Origin: a bacterium
GTDB taxonomy: Bacteria; Actinomycetota; Acidimicrobiia; Acidimicrobiales; Bin134
Assembly (NCBI GenBank): GCA_026705465.1
Contig: JAPPAP010000004.1
Location: forward strand, 180,612 to 244,611
Reading direction: 5' to 3'
Length of the DNA stretch: 64,000 nucleotides
Part shown: in pieces, positions 46,682 to 55,149 of the stretch
How positions within the stretch are numbered: the first letter of the stretch is position 1
Layout: each line of letters opens with the position of its first letter
The notes under the pieces: model-generated
What the model saw: only the letters and a program-made list of their open reading frames with translations
Told to the model about the DNA's origin: nothing
Database searches by the model: none
Translations under genes and position numbers: made by a program

Positions 46682-47629
46682 GTGACTGCTTCTGCCCGAT
46701 CCGTAAGCCCAGTGGCCTACCTGGGGCCGCCGGGCACATTCACTGAAGAAGCACTCCTCACTCAAGCTGACTTGGCTGAAGCCGACCACCTCTTGTGCCG
46801 GTCGATCCCCGAAGTCCTAGGCGCCGCTGCCGACGGCCGGGCTGCATTGGGCTTTACCGCTATTGAGAACTCGATCGAAGGCACGGTCAACGTTGCCCTT
46901 GACGCGCTGATCTTCGAACACGACCTGCTCATACAGCGCGAGGTGGTCATTGATGTCCGCCTTCACCTTCTCGGACATCCTGGCGCGTCGCTGGAGACTA
47001 TTCAACGAGTCATCAGCTTTCCCGTGGCCACCGCGCAGTGCCGACGCTATCTCACCGACAACCTGCCCCACGCCGAAGAGTTGGCGGCCAATTCCACCGC
47101 GGCGGCGGCCCGCGATCTGGCCATCTCCCAAGATGTCGCCGCGACCGCCATCGGCACCGCCCTGTCCCAGAAGATCTACGGACTTGAGCTGATCGCCACC
47201 GACATCGAGGACCATCCCGAAAACCAGACCCGCTTCGTCGCGGTGTCGAGCTCTGGTGTGCCCGCCCCCACCGGCCAAGACAAGACCTCCATCGTGGTTT
47301 TCCAGCGTTCCGACCGGTCGGGCTCTCTGATGGGCATCCTCGCTGAGTTCGCGGCCCGCTCCATCAACCTGACCAAGCTGGAATCTCGGCCCACCAAGAA
47401 GGCCCTGGGCGACTACTGCTTCCTGATCGACCTAGAAGGCCACGTCGCCGATCAGCTGGTAGCCGACTGCCTCACCAGCATCGTGGCCAAGCACGGCGAG
47501 GTGAAGTTCCTGGGCTCCTATCCCACTACCACCAAGGGCAGCGAGGAGAAGAATAACAACGCCTCTACTGCGTGGACCGAAGCCCAGAATTGGATTGAGG
47601 AATTGCGCGACCAGGTGGAAGCCGATTGA
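46682..47629 (+). CDS. pheA: Prephenate dehydratase
   Basis: 315 residues. Converts prephenate to phenylpyruvate for phenylalanine. VAYLGPPGTFTEEALL start, GFTAIENSIEGTVN, the catalytic Thr-Arg-Phe in NQTRFVAVS, and a C-terminal ACT domain with LTKLESRPTKKALGDYCFLIDLEGH for phenylalanine feedback. GTG 46682 follows a TATCCT box by 8 nt. Confidence 0.95.
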   Translation: MTASARSVSPVAYLGPPGTFTEEALLTQADLAEADHLLCRSIPEVLGAAADGRAALGFTAIENSIEGTVNVALDALIFEHDLLIQREVVIDVRLHLLGHPGASLETIQRVISFPVATAQCRRYLTDNLPHAEELAANSTAAAARDLAISQDVAATAIGTALSQKIYGLELIATDIEDHPENQTRFVAVSSSGVPAPTGQDKTSIVVFQRSDRSGSLMGILAEFAARSINLTKLESRPTKKALGDYCFLIDLEGHVADQLVADCLTSIVAKHGEVKFLGSYPTTTKGSEEKNNNASTAWTEAQNWIEELRDQVEAD

Positions 47630-47630
47630 T

Positions 47631-47660
47631 TTGACGGGTTCTAATAGCTTCCATTAGAAC
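47631..47660 (+). promoter_or_regulatory. Promoter with palindromic operator upstream of the LLM oxidoreductase
   Basis: TTGACG (47631-47636) makes a good -35 element. GTTCTAAT (47638-47645) and ATTAGAAC (47653-47660) form a perfect 8-bp inverted repeat with 7-nt spacer lying in the spacer and -10 area. A TetR-type regulator gene sits just after the oxidoreductase, so this could be its operator. Confidence 0.5.
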
Positions 47661-47699
47661 TGTTGCCGACCACTTTCCCCCAAGGACGCGGAGGAGACC

Positions 47700-48920
47700 A
47701 TGGAATTCGGCATTTTCTGCAACGGCTACATCCCCGGCCCGGCGGCCCACGACACCGAGGCCGAGCACACTGCTTTGATGCGGGAGGCGCACTACGCCAT
47801 CACCGCTGACAAGTACAACTGGAAGTACGTCTGGTTCGGCGAGCACCACTGCCTCACCGAGTACAGCCACATGTCGGCTCCGGCGCCGGTGATGGGCTAC
47901 GTGGCGGCCAAGACCGACCGCATCCATCTCTCCACCGGCATCACCAGCCTGCCCACCGCCAAAGAGCATCCGGTTCGCATCGCTGAGCGGGCGGCCATGC
48001 TCGACCACATCACCGAGAACCGGTTCGAGTTCGGCACCGGGCGGGGCGCAGGCAGCCACGAGGTAGCCACCTTTGGAGGCCTCACGCCGCCGGAGACCAA
48101 GTCGATGTGGGACGAGGTCATCCGCGAGATCCCCCGCATGTGGGAACAGCGCGATTACTGCTTCGAGGGGGAGCACTTCTCGGTACCCAAGCCCCACAAC
48201 GTGCTGCCCAAGCCCTACGGCAACGGCCATCCCCCTATCTGGGTGGCCTGCGGCAACCCGCCTACCTTCGCCAAGGCCGGTTCGCTGGGCATCGGCGCCA
48301 TCGCCTTCAATTTCGAGCCCATCTTCAATCTCAAGGGTCGCATCGAAGCCTACAAAGAGGCCATCGACAATCCAGTGGAGCAGATCGGCCAGTTCAAGAA
48401 CGACAACGTGATGATGACCAACGCCGTCATCTGCCTCGAAGATCGGGATCGGGCCCGGGAGATCGCCAAGTCCAAGGGCCGGGGCTACCTGGTCACCATG
48501 GTGAACCTCTACCACGACACCATGCCCAAGTCGCCCGACGCCATTACTTGGCCATCGGCACCCACGCAGATCGAATGGACCGATGAGATGCTCGACGGGG
48601 CTATCGCTGGCGGTTACATGCTGTGCGGCAACCCCGAAGAGGTGTGCGAGCAGGTAGCCCGCTATCAGACGGTGGGCTGCGATCAGGTGGTGTTCGGACT
48701 CCCCGGCGAGGGAATGGAACACGACGAGATTGACGAGATGCTCGAGGTGTTCGGCACCAAGGTCATCCCCGAGTACGACCCCGATCCGGTTCACTCCACC
48801 GACCGCTACCGGGCTACCGCCCAGCGCCGCTACTCCGACTTCAATTTCCCGCTGCCCGATGGCATCGACGTGGAGCTCATCCCCGAAACTGCGCTGTTGC
48901 CCCTGGGCCACGGGAAATAG
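47700..48920 (+). CDS. LLM class flavin-dependent oxidoreductase
   Basis: 406-residue luciferase-like monooxygenase TIM barrel. MEFGIFCNGYIPGP at the start, VWFGEHHCLTEYSHMSAP, TGITSLPTAKEHPVRIAERAAMLDHI and FEFGTGRGAG fit the class. Ribosome site GGAGGA precedes ATG 47700. The TetR-type gene follows 27 nt later. Substrate unknown. Confidence 0.92.
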   Translation: MEFGIFCNGYIPGPAAHDTEAEHTALMREAHYAITADKYNWKYVWFGEHHCLTEYSHMSAPAPVMGYVAAKTDRIHLSTGITSLPTAKEHPVRIAERAAMLDHITENRFEFGTGRGAGSHEVATFGGLTPPETKSMWDEVIREIPRMWEQRDYCFEGEHFSVPKPHNVLPKPYGNGHPPIWVACGNPPTFAKAGSLGIGAIAFNFEPIFNLKGRIEAYKEAIDNPVEQIGQFKNDNVMMTNAVICLEDRDRAREIAKSKGRGYLVTMVNLYHDTMPKSPDAITWPSAPTQIEWTDEMLDGAIAGGYMLCGNPEEVCEQVARYQTVGCDQVVFGLPGEGMEHDEIDEMLEVFGTKVIPEYDPDPVHSTDRYRATAQRRYSDFNFPLPDGIDVELIPETALLPLGHGK

Positions 48921-48947
48921 GCCACTCCGACCGAGGAGTGAGCGGCC

Positions 48948-49583
48948 ATGCCGCGCGACGCCACCGAGACTCGCTGCCGCCTGATCGCCGAAGCCGAGCG
49001 CCTATTCGCCGACCAGGGCATCTGGCGGGTGCGGGTGCAAGACATCGTGGCCGCTGCCGGTCAGCGGAACAGCTCGGCGCTCTCCTATCACTTTGGCTCC
49101 CGCCAGGGCGTGCTCGACGCCATCCTGCGAGATCACGGCGAGCCCATCGACCATGAGCGGGGCCAAGTGTGGGCCGAGGTGGACAACGACGGGACTTCGG
49201 CACTCATCCAGGCCCTGATCCAGCCACTGACCCGGCGGCTCTCCACCGCCAGCGGTCGGTGCTATCTGCGCATCGTGGCTCAGCTCAGTGCCGAATTCGC
49301 CCGCTGGGATCTCGACCCCACCCACGTCCCGGGCAACCTCAACGCCATCTTGCGATTGCTGCGGGATCGTGCACTGGCTGGCGACAAGGCCCAACGAGAC
49401 GAGCGGGTGCTGGGAATGATCCAACTGATGACTGCATCGTTGGCTGAGCGAGCTCGCCGCATCGAGGCTGGCGATCCTCTGGACACCGATGAAAGCGCAT
49501 ACTCCGCCAACCTGGTGGACATGCTGACTGGGATCATCGAGGCGCCGGTTCGTGCCGCGACCATGGCGACACCCGTCCGGTAG
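48948..49583 (+). CDS. TetR family transcriptional regulator
   Basis: 211 residues. N-terminal helix-turn-helix RCRLIAEAERLFADQGIWRVRVQDIVAAAGQRNSSALSYHFGSRQGVLDAIL, followed by an all-helical ligand domain. GAGGAG precedes the ATG. It probably controls its neighbours, the LLM oxidoreductase and the fatty-acid-like genes behind it. Confidence 0.92.
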   Translation: MPRDATETRCRLIAEAERLFADQGIWRVRVQDIVAAAGQRNSSALSYHFGSRQGVLDAILRDHGEPIDHERGQVWAEVDNDGTSALIQALIQPLTRRLSTASGRCYLRIVAQLSAEFARWDLDPTHVPGNLNAILRLLRDRALAGDKAQRDERVLGMIQLMTASLAERARRIEAGDPLDTDESAYSANLVDMLTGIIEAPVRAATMATPVR

Positions 49584-49592
49584 TTTTCTTCT

Positions 49593-50078
49593 GTGACCGA
49601 CAGTCCAAGCGAGCGCACCGTCACCGGGCGGTGGTTTGAAGAGCTGACTCCCGGGCTGGTCATCCACCACGCCATTCGCCGCACCATCACCGAGGCCGAC
49701 AACGTGGCCTTCACCACCATGACCATGAATCCGGCACCCATCCACCTCGACGCTGACTACGCCTCAAACACCGAGTTCGGCCAGCCGCTGGTCAACTCAC
49801 TGCTCACCTTGGGGTTGACGGTGGGCATAAGCGTCCACGAGACAACCATGGGCACCACCGTGGCCAATCTCGGCTTCCAAGAGGTCTCTTTCGGTGCCCC
49901 GGTGTTCGCTGGGGACACCCTTCGGGTGGAAACAGAGGTGCTCGACGCCCGTCCGTCCAAGTCCCGTCCCTCCCAAGGAGTAGTCACCTTCGAGCACCGG
50001 GCGTACACCGTGGGCTCAGAAACCCTGGTTTGCAAGGCGGTTCGCTCTGCCTTGATGCATTGTCGACCGACGCAATAG
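49593..50078 (+). CDS. MaoC-like hotdog dehydratase
   Basis: 161 residues. Enoyl-CoA hydratase-type MaoC fold with the catalytic Asp/His region [13 protein letters not shown] and [20 protein letters not shown] ends 6 nt before GTG 49593. Similar to mesaconyl- or methylfumaryl-CoA hydratase-like members; the substrate is not known. Confidence 0.88.
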   Translation: MTDSPSERTVTGRWFEELTPGLVIHHAIRRTITEADNVAFTTMTMNPAPIHLDADYASNTEFGQPLVNSLLTLGLTVGISVHETTMGTTVANLGFQEVSFGAPVFAGDTLRVETEVLDARPSKSRPSQGVVTFEHRAYTVGSETLVCKAVRSALMHCRPTQ

Positions 50079-50092
50079 GCCATGCTTTGGGC

Positions 50093-50806
50093 ATGAACCG
50101 ACTTGAGAACAAGGTCGTCGTTGTCACGGGAGCCGCTTCTGGCATCGGACAAGCCACTGCGGCCCGGCTACGGGCCGAGGGTGCAACCGTGGTGGGCATC
50201 GACCGAGACCCGATTGACGACGTGGACATGGCCATCAAACTTGATCTGCTCGACTTGGAGGCCATTGCACCCGCTGTCGACCAAGTGGTGGAGGCCTACG
50301 GCCGAATCGACGTGCTGTGCAATATCGCCGGGATCGGTCATTTCGCCACCGACGAAGACGAGACAATCGAAGCATGGAATCGGGTCATCGGGGTGAATCT
50401 CACCGGCACCTTCTTCATGTCCCAAGCCTGCTTGCCCCACTTGCTCGAGTCGCAGGGGTGCATTGTGAACACCGCCTCCACTGCGGGCACTCACGCCCAG
50501 CCGTGGAGCTCTGTCTACTCCGCCTCCAAAGGCGGCGTCATCGCCCTCACCCAGACCATGGCCATCACCAACGGGAGATCGGGCGTACGGGTCAACTGCA
50601 TCGCCCCGGGCGGCGTAGAGACAGCAATCGGGGCCCAATTCACCCCCCCGGAGGATGCAGATCTCACCCTCATGGCTCGCATCATGCCGTTTGAGCGTCC
50701 AGGCCAACCTTCTGAATTGGCCGCTGCCTTCGCCTTTCTGGCCAGCGATGACGCCAGCTACTGCAATGGGATCGTTCTCAGAGTTGACGGAGGGACAATG
50801 ACATGA
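50093..50806 (+). CDS. SDR family oxidoreductase
   Basis: 237 residues. VVTGAASGIG nucleotide site, CNIAGIGHF, catalytic Ser in TASTAG and YSASKGG, ending GIVLRVDGGTMT. ATG 50093 (MNRLENKVVVV) is taken; the longer frame from 50030 overlaps the MaoC gene. It overlaps the CoA-transferase by 4 nt (ATGA). Confidence 0.92.
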   Translation: MNRLENKVVVVTGAASGIGQATAARLRAEGATVVGIDRDPIDDVDMAIKLDLLDLEAIAPAVDQVVEAYGRIDVLCNIAGIGHFATDEDETIEAWNRVIGVNLTGTFFMSQACLPHLLESQGCIVNTASTAGTHAQPWSSVYSASKGGVIALTQTMAITNGRSGVRVNCIAPGGVETAIGAQFTPPEDADLTLMARIMPFERPGQPSELAAAFAFLASDDASYCNGIVLRVDGGTMT

Positions 50807-52035
50807 GCCACGCAACGCCGCCCCTCGGCGGCCTTCGAATCATTGAGAGCTCGTTGCTCGGACCGGGGTTCTTGACCACGTTCTTTTCCGATCTCGGGGC
50901 CGAGGTCATCAAGGTGGAACCACCCCAGGGTGACTACATCCGCGAAATGACCTGGCCCATTGTCAACGGGGTATCGCTTCTTCATTTGCACACCCACCGG
51001 GGCAAGAAAAGCATCGTGCTCAACCTGCGCGAGCCCGAGGGCGTGGAGTTGTATCTGGACTTGGCCCGCAACGCCGATGCCGTAGTGGAGGCCATGCGGC
51101 CCGGCGCCCTGGAGCGTCGGGGCTTGGGCTACGAGCAACTCAAAGAGGTGAACCCCAAGATCGTGTTCGCCACCATCAGCGGCTACGGCATGACCGGCCC
51201 CTACAAGGACATGCCCAGCCACGGCATCGCCTACGACACCTGGGCCGGATTGATTCCCCCTGCATACGACGATGACGGCTTCTGCCGCATTCCCGAGATG
51301 CCCAATATTGGCATCAACATCGCCCCCCTCATCGGCGCGTTCGCACTCTTGGCCGGCATCACTCGAGCTCGGGAAACCGGAGAAGGCTGCCGCCTCGAAT
51401 TGGCCCAGTCTGACGGCGCCGCCTACATGGACTGGTACCGCATCGAGACCTGGAAGGCCTACGAGCGTCCCGAAGACGAGGTCACCGGCAATCCGTCAGA
51501 TGACTATGAGCGTCGGGCCCCCGGCCTGGCCGGCATGTGGGAAGGTGTTCGCTACCAGATGTACGAGTCGTCCGATGGCCACGTGCTATTCATGGCTTCA
51601 GAGCAGGCTTTCTGGCGCAATTTCTGTGAGGCCCTCGACCGAATGGACTTGTTCGATCGCTGGCCGGGGTCGAAGTACGCCGACCATGCCCGGGGCAACC
51701 TGGAATTGCAGCGGGAGTTGCGGGACATCTTCCGCACCAAGACCAGCGCCGAATGGCTGGAGTTCGGCGATCGCGTCAACACACCCATCGCCCCGGTGAA
51801 CAATGCCAAGAACGTGGTCGACGACCCGCAGTTCCAAGACCGGCTGCCGCTGTTCACCACCGAGCAGCTGGGCTGCGAGCAGCTCCCCCTTCCCGTCAAG
51901 TTCTTCGACGAGGAGCTCCCCGTCCCCACCCACGCCCCCACCGTCGGCCAGCAGACCGACGAGGTGCTGAGCGAGGTGCTGGGCTTGCGCGACGACCGGC
52001 TGGCTGCGCTGCGGGAGCAAGGCATCCTCGGATGA
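50803..52035 (+). CDS. CaiB/BaiF family CoA-transferase
   Basis: 410 residues. LRIIESSLLGPGFLTTFFSDLGAEVIKVEPP and the CoA-binding part are present. The stretch LELAQSDGAAYMDW keeps an Asp where the family's catalytic Asp lies, unlike the two paralogues at the left end of the window. Coupled to the SDR upstream and to the phosphatase-like gene downstream (ATGA), so it is part of one acyl-CoA pathway operon. Confidence 0.93.
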   Translation: MSHATPPLGGLRIIESSLLGPGFLTTFFSDLGAEVIKVEPPQGDYIREMTWPIVNGVSLLHLHTHRGKKSIVLNLREPEGVELYLDLARNADAVVEAMRPGALERRGLGYEQLKEVNPKIVFATISGYGMTGPYKDMPSHGIAYDTWAGLIPPAYDDDGFCRIPEMPNIGINIAPLIGAFALLAGITRARETGEGCRLELAQSDGAAYMDWYRIETWKAYERPEDEVTGNPSDDYERRAPGLAGMWEGVRYQMYESSDGHVLFMASEQAFWRNFCEALDRMDLFDRWPGSKYADHARGNLELQRELRDIFRTKTSAEWLEFGDRVNTPIAPVNNAKNVVDDPQFQDRLPLFTTEQLGCEQLPLPVKFFDEELPVPTHAPTVGQQTDEVLSEVLGLRDDRLAALREQGILG

Positions 52036-52808
52036 CCGATCCCGGTTCGGTATCAGCCGAACTGCTGGACGAGGCGGTCGAGCTGGCTCGCCAAGCAGGA
52101 GTGCTGACGCTGGACTGGTTCAACGATCACGAGCTGTCGGTGCGTCGCAAGGACGACGGCTCACCAGTAACCGAAGCCGACAAGGCCGCAGAGGCGTTCC
52201 TTCGAGAATCTTTGGCCAACCGGTTCCCCGACGACGCGGTGATCGGCGAGGAGTTCCCCGAACAACAGGGGACGTCGGGGCGAACCTGGATCATCGACCC
52301 CATCGACGGCACCCGCAGCTTCGTCCGCGGTGTGCCCCTGTACACCACCTTATTGGCCTTGATCGACCAGCAGGGCCCCGCCATCGGAGTGGCTGCCGTA
52401 CCCCCTCTCGACGAAGCAGTGTGGGCGGGCCGAGGTCTGGGGTGCTACCACAACGGCCGCCGCTGCCAGGTCAGCTCCCAAGCCGAACTGAGCCGGTCCT
52501 ACCTGTGCGCGTCGGGCTTCGAATGGTGGCCCGAAGGCGCCTTCGCCCGGGTTAGCCAAACCGGCGCCCGAATGCGCACCTGGGGAGACGGCTATGGCTA
52601 CGTCTTGGTGGCCACCGGCCGGACCGACGCCATGATCGACCCCGGTCTCAACGTCTGGGACATCGCCCCCATGCTCGTCATCATCCCCGAAGCTGGCGGT
52701 CGAATCACCCAATGGAACGGCTCCACCACCGCCAGCGCCGGCGACTGGCTCACCACCAACGGAACCTTCCACGAGGAACTAAGAACCCTCCTACAAAAAA
52801 ACGAGTGA
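52032..52808 (+). CDS. Inositol monophosphatase family phosphatase
   Basis: 258 residues. Metal motifs: GEEFPE, DPIDGTRSFVRG and WDIAPMLVIIPEAGG. It could be a histidinol-phosphatase (HisN-type) or an inositol phosphatase; the sequence does not separate these. ATG 52032 overlaps the CoA-transferase stop. The upstream extension from 51753 is the other gene's shadow. Confidence 0.88.
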   Translation: MTDPGSVSAELLDEAVELARQAGVLTLDWFNDHELSVRRKDDGSPVTEADKAAEAFLRESLANRFPDDAVIGEEFPEQQGTSGRTWIIDPIDGTRSFVRGVPLYTTLLALIDQQGPAIGVAAVPPLDEAVWAGRGLGCYHNGRRCQVSSQAELSRSYLCASGFEWWPEGAFARVSQTGARMRTWGDGYGYVLVATGRTDAMIDPGLNVWDIAPMLVIIPEAGGRITQWNGSTTASAGDWLTTNGTFHEELRTLLQKNE

Positions 52809-52820
52809 GGGGATGAACAA

Positions 52821-52910
52821 GCGGTAGGCGAGGCAGTGGGTGGCGTCGGGGCCAGGACTCGGCGGCACCGTCCGCCGAGCCGCCCCGACGACAGGACCCG
52901 CTGCCTCGTC
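52821..52910. repeat. Intergenic nested hairpin element, copy C (possible terminator)
   Basis: Three nested stems: 52829-52841 with 52896-52908 (13 bp, one G-T), CGTCGGGGC (52844-52852) with GCCCCGACG (52882-52890), and CTCGGCGG (52859-52866) with CCGCCGAG (52872-52879). Its 3' arm holds GACAGGACCCGC (52890-52901), shared with the element at 26735-26861. It lies between convergent genes, where it could end transcription. Confidence 0.6.
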
Positions 52911-52925
52911 GGTGGCTACTAACCC

Positions 52926-53900
52926 CTAGGCCCCAGCAAACTCCTCACAAACAATTCCTTGCCCCTCAAGAACATCCAGGAACTCCCCCGCATCCACAAC
53001 TTCAGAAAGCCCCGCAACCCCCTTCCTGTCAACCTTCCCCGCCCCAATCAACTCAAGAGTGCTCACCACAACCGCAGCTGTCGCAAACCCCGGTGCCGCT
53101 GACGCTCCCAATATCCGCCCACTCCACGCCGAGCCCTTCTGCCCCCGCACCTCCACTCTGACCGCGCCCAACTTCCCCTCCGGATGCGGTGGCCGCAGCA
53201 TCGGCAGCCAAGAGCTGAATCGATCCCTTCGAGTAGCCGCCATGCGAGCCGTGATCCGATCTGCGGTGCTGAACTTCCGAACCAGCAAGATCGGATCGGG
53301 CAGCGCCGCCCGATAGCAGTCAGCCGCATCTACTGGACTGGGAAACCAGCAAAGCTCCCGGCCCGAGCCCCCCGGCCTTTGCTTCCATCCTCCTCGCCAC
53401 TCCCACGCCAGCGAACTCAAGGCCTTGTGGTGCTGGCGCGCACAAGCGGGTCCCCCGGTGCCGAACTTGGCGACGTGTACCTCGGTCACTCGGTCGAGCT
53501 CCGCAGCGGCCCGAACGGCCAGGACGTCGCTCAAGCCCGGTGCCATGCCCGCTCCCACCACGACCAGGGAGTTCTGTTGTCGGATGGCACCGTTCATTCC
53601 CAACAGCTTTCTCACGTCGGACACCGAATCAGAGGTGGTGAGCACAACCCGTCCATCGCCCAGAAAACGACGAATCAGTCGGGCCTGACTGCCCGATGCG
53701 GTGGCCAAGACCACGACATCTGCCGAATCTTCAAGACGTCCTACGGTAACCGGAGATCCATGTTTCTCCGACAAGTGCCAAGCACGATCTGGGTTTCGAT
53801 CGACGATTGCCACTCGCCCAACGGGAAGAGAAGGCGAACCAGCTAAGCGCTTCACTACTCCGGCACCGACTACGCCCGCGCCAATAACCAAGACGTCCAT
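52926..53900 (-). CDS. Saccharopine dehydrogenase-like NAD(P)-binding oxidoreductase
   Basis: 324 residues. N-terminal Rossmann fold (VLVIGAGVVGAGVVKRL and VAIVDRNPDRAW), then VVVGAGMAPGLSDVLAVRAAAELD, typical of proteins that resemble the saccharopine dehydrogenase NADP domain. Function unknown. The window places it directly after a small membrane ORF on the same strand. Confidence 0.75.
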   Translation of the reverse strand: MDVLVIGAGVVGAGVVKRLAGSPSLPVGRVAIVDRNPDRAWHLSEKHGSPVTVGRLEDSADVVVLATASGSQARLIRRFLGDGRVVLTTSDSVSDVRKLLGMNGAIRQQNSLVVVGAGMAPGLSDVLAVRAAAELDRVTEVHVAKFGTGGPACARQHHKALSSLAWEWRGGWKQRPGGSGRELCWFPSPVDAADCYRAALPDPILLVRKFSTADRITARMAATRRDRFSSWLPMLRPPHPEGKLGAVRVEVRGQKGSAWSGRILGASAAPGFATAAVVVSTLELIGAGKVDRKGVAGLSEVVDAGEFLDVLEGQGIVCEEFAGA

Positions 53901-53922
53901 GCCGCTCAGTCAGTGGCCCGTT

Positions 53923-54069
53923 TCAGAGTCTGTTGCTGCCGCTTATCTGACGCCAGCCACCCGATTGCGACGCCACGCCTCCGGTTCCCCGAGCACGCAA
54001 TATGGCCGCAATGGCGGCCGCCCCTGCTAGAGCAACCAACGCTCTCCGCAGAATCTTCACGATCTCCAT
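53923..54069 (-). CDS. Small membrane protein (48 residues), DLW-39-like position
   Basis: A short frame ATG 54069 to TGA 53923. The product begins MEIVKILRRALVALAGAAAI: basic residues, then one hydrophobic helix of about 20 residues, then a polar tail ending GSNRL. Actinobacteria often have a tiny DLW-39-type protein by the gyrA-tRNA-Ile locus; the size and place match, but the DLW motif itself is not present. Low-evidence gene call. Confidence 0.4.
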   Translation of the reverse strand: MEIVKILRRALVALAGAAAIAAILRARGTGGVASQSGGWRQISGSNRL

Positions 54070-54128
54070 CTTAACCATCCCCAAACACAGTGCAACTGGG
54101 CTGATCGGCCAGGACTTGAGAAACAGTG

Positions 54129-54202
<74 letters not shown>

Positions 54203-54224
54203 AAAGCCAAACCGAGTGGAGAGC

Positions 54225-54737
54225 CTACTTTCGGGGGTTCCAGACAGGCCAACGAAAACGCCGAGGTCGGGTCCGGGGCCGCTGGCGGGCCGTTTCCTCC
54301 TCGATGACCGTGACTCTCATCCCCCCAGTCAGGTCGCTGATGAGGTTGAACAACACACACAGCAAGACGTTGAAGAATGTGCCCGCCACGACCAGCACCA
54401 ACCCGCCTACGGCAAGACCGCGGAATATCTGGCTGGCGTTGAATTTGAACTCTTGCAGCGCGAACAACTCCTCAATAAACGACTCCGTGTCGTCCACCGT
54501 GCCCGACCCCACCGCAATGCTCCACAGCATCACTCCGGCCAGCATCACGATCACCCAGAGACACATGTAGAAGATCAACGAGATCTTGAGCACAGACCAA
54601 GGCTCGATGTGTCGGATCACCCGCCGCACCTTTCTGGCCTGTAGCCGCACGGCCCGCCGATACTCCCTTGGCGTCACCTTGACTGGCTGGCGCGCCATGG
54701 CTGGGGTCGGCACCGGTGATGCTGGTGAGTCGCTCAC
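54225..54737 (-). CDS. DUF3566 membrane protein
   Basis: 170 residues. A Pro/Ala N-terminus, basic stretch RRAVRLQARKVRRVIRH, then WSVLKISLIFYMCLWVIVMLAGVMLW (helix 1), GGLVLVVAGTFFNVLLCVLFNLI (helix 2): the DUF3566 pattern found downstream of gyrA in actinobacteria. GTG 54737 is chosen because it overlaps the stop of the preceding gene by GTGA. Confidence 0.88.
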   Translation of the reverse strand: MSDSPASPVPTPAMARQPVKVTPREYRRAVRLQARKVRRVIRHIEPWSVLKISLIFYMCLWVIVMLAGVMLWSIAVGSGTVDDTESFIEELFALQEFKFNASQIFRGLAVGGLVLVVAGTFFNVLLCVLFNLISDLTGGMRVTVIEEETARQRPRTRPRRFRWPVWNPRK

Positions 54738-55099
54738 TCGACCGGGATCGCTGGACACGACTCGAAGTGTACGGGATCGCTGGTTGGAAGAGATTGGCAC
54801 CACCATCCCAGAGGCAAAAGCTCTGCCCTGGCGGTTGCCGTCACCCCATTGCGGTGAACTACCACCTCGGTCTGGGACCCCTCTGTGACAAGCGATGCCA
54901 GGTTGGCTTGATTGGCGGCCGCTACCCTCGCACTGGCATCTGCATCAGCCGCCGCGGCCAATGCCACCACGTCAGCAATGGCTGTTGCCCGTGCCCTTTG
55001 AACAGCACTGGCACCGAGCTGTCCCAGTAGCAGTGTTGCCATCCCAATCACGGCCAAGATTCCCACGCCCACTAACGAGATCGATCCCCGCTCACCCAC
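54734..55099 (-). CDS. TadE/TadG-like secreted pseudopilin-type protein
   Basis: 121 residues. One N-terminal hydrophobic helix after a charged start (MGERGSISLVGVGILAVIGMATLLL), then a mixed tail with ATAIADVVALAAAADADA; looks like the small TadE/G-type membrane proteins with a short lumenal domain. Family call is moderate. It follows gyrA by 50 nt. Confidence 0.55.
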   Translation of the reverse strand: MGERGSISLVGVGILAVIGMATLLLGQLGASAVQRARATAIADVVALAAAADADASARVAAANQANLASLVTEGSQTEVVVHRNGVTATARAELLPLGWWCQSLPTSDPVHFESCPAIPVE

Positions 55100-55149
55100 A
55101 ACGCTGCTCCGATAATCATTGCTGCGGGGGAAGATTCAACTCAGAAAGG

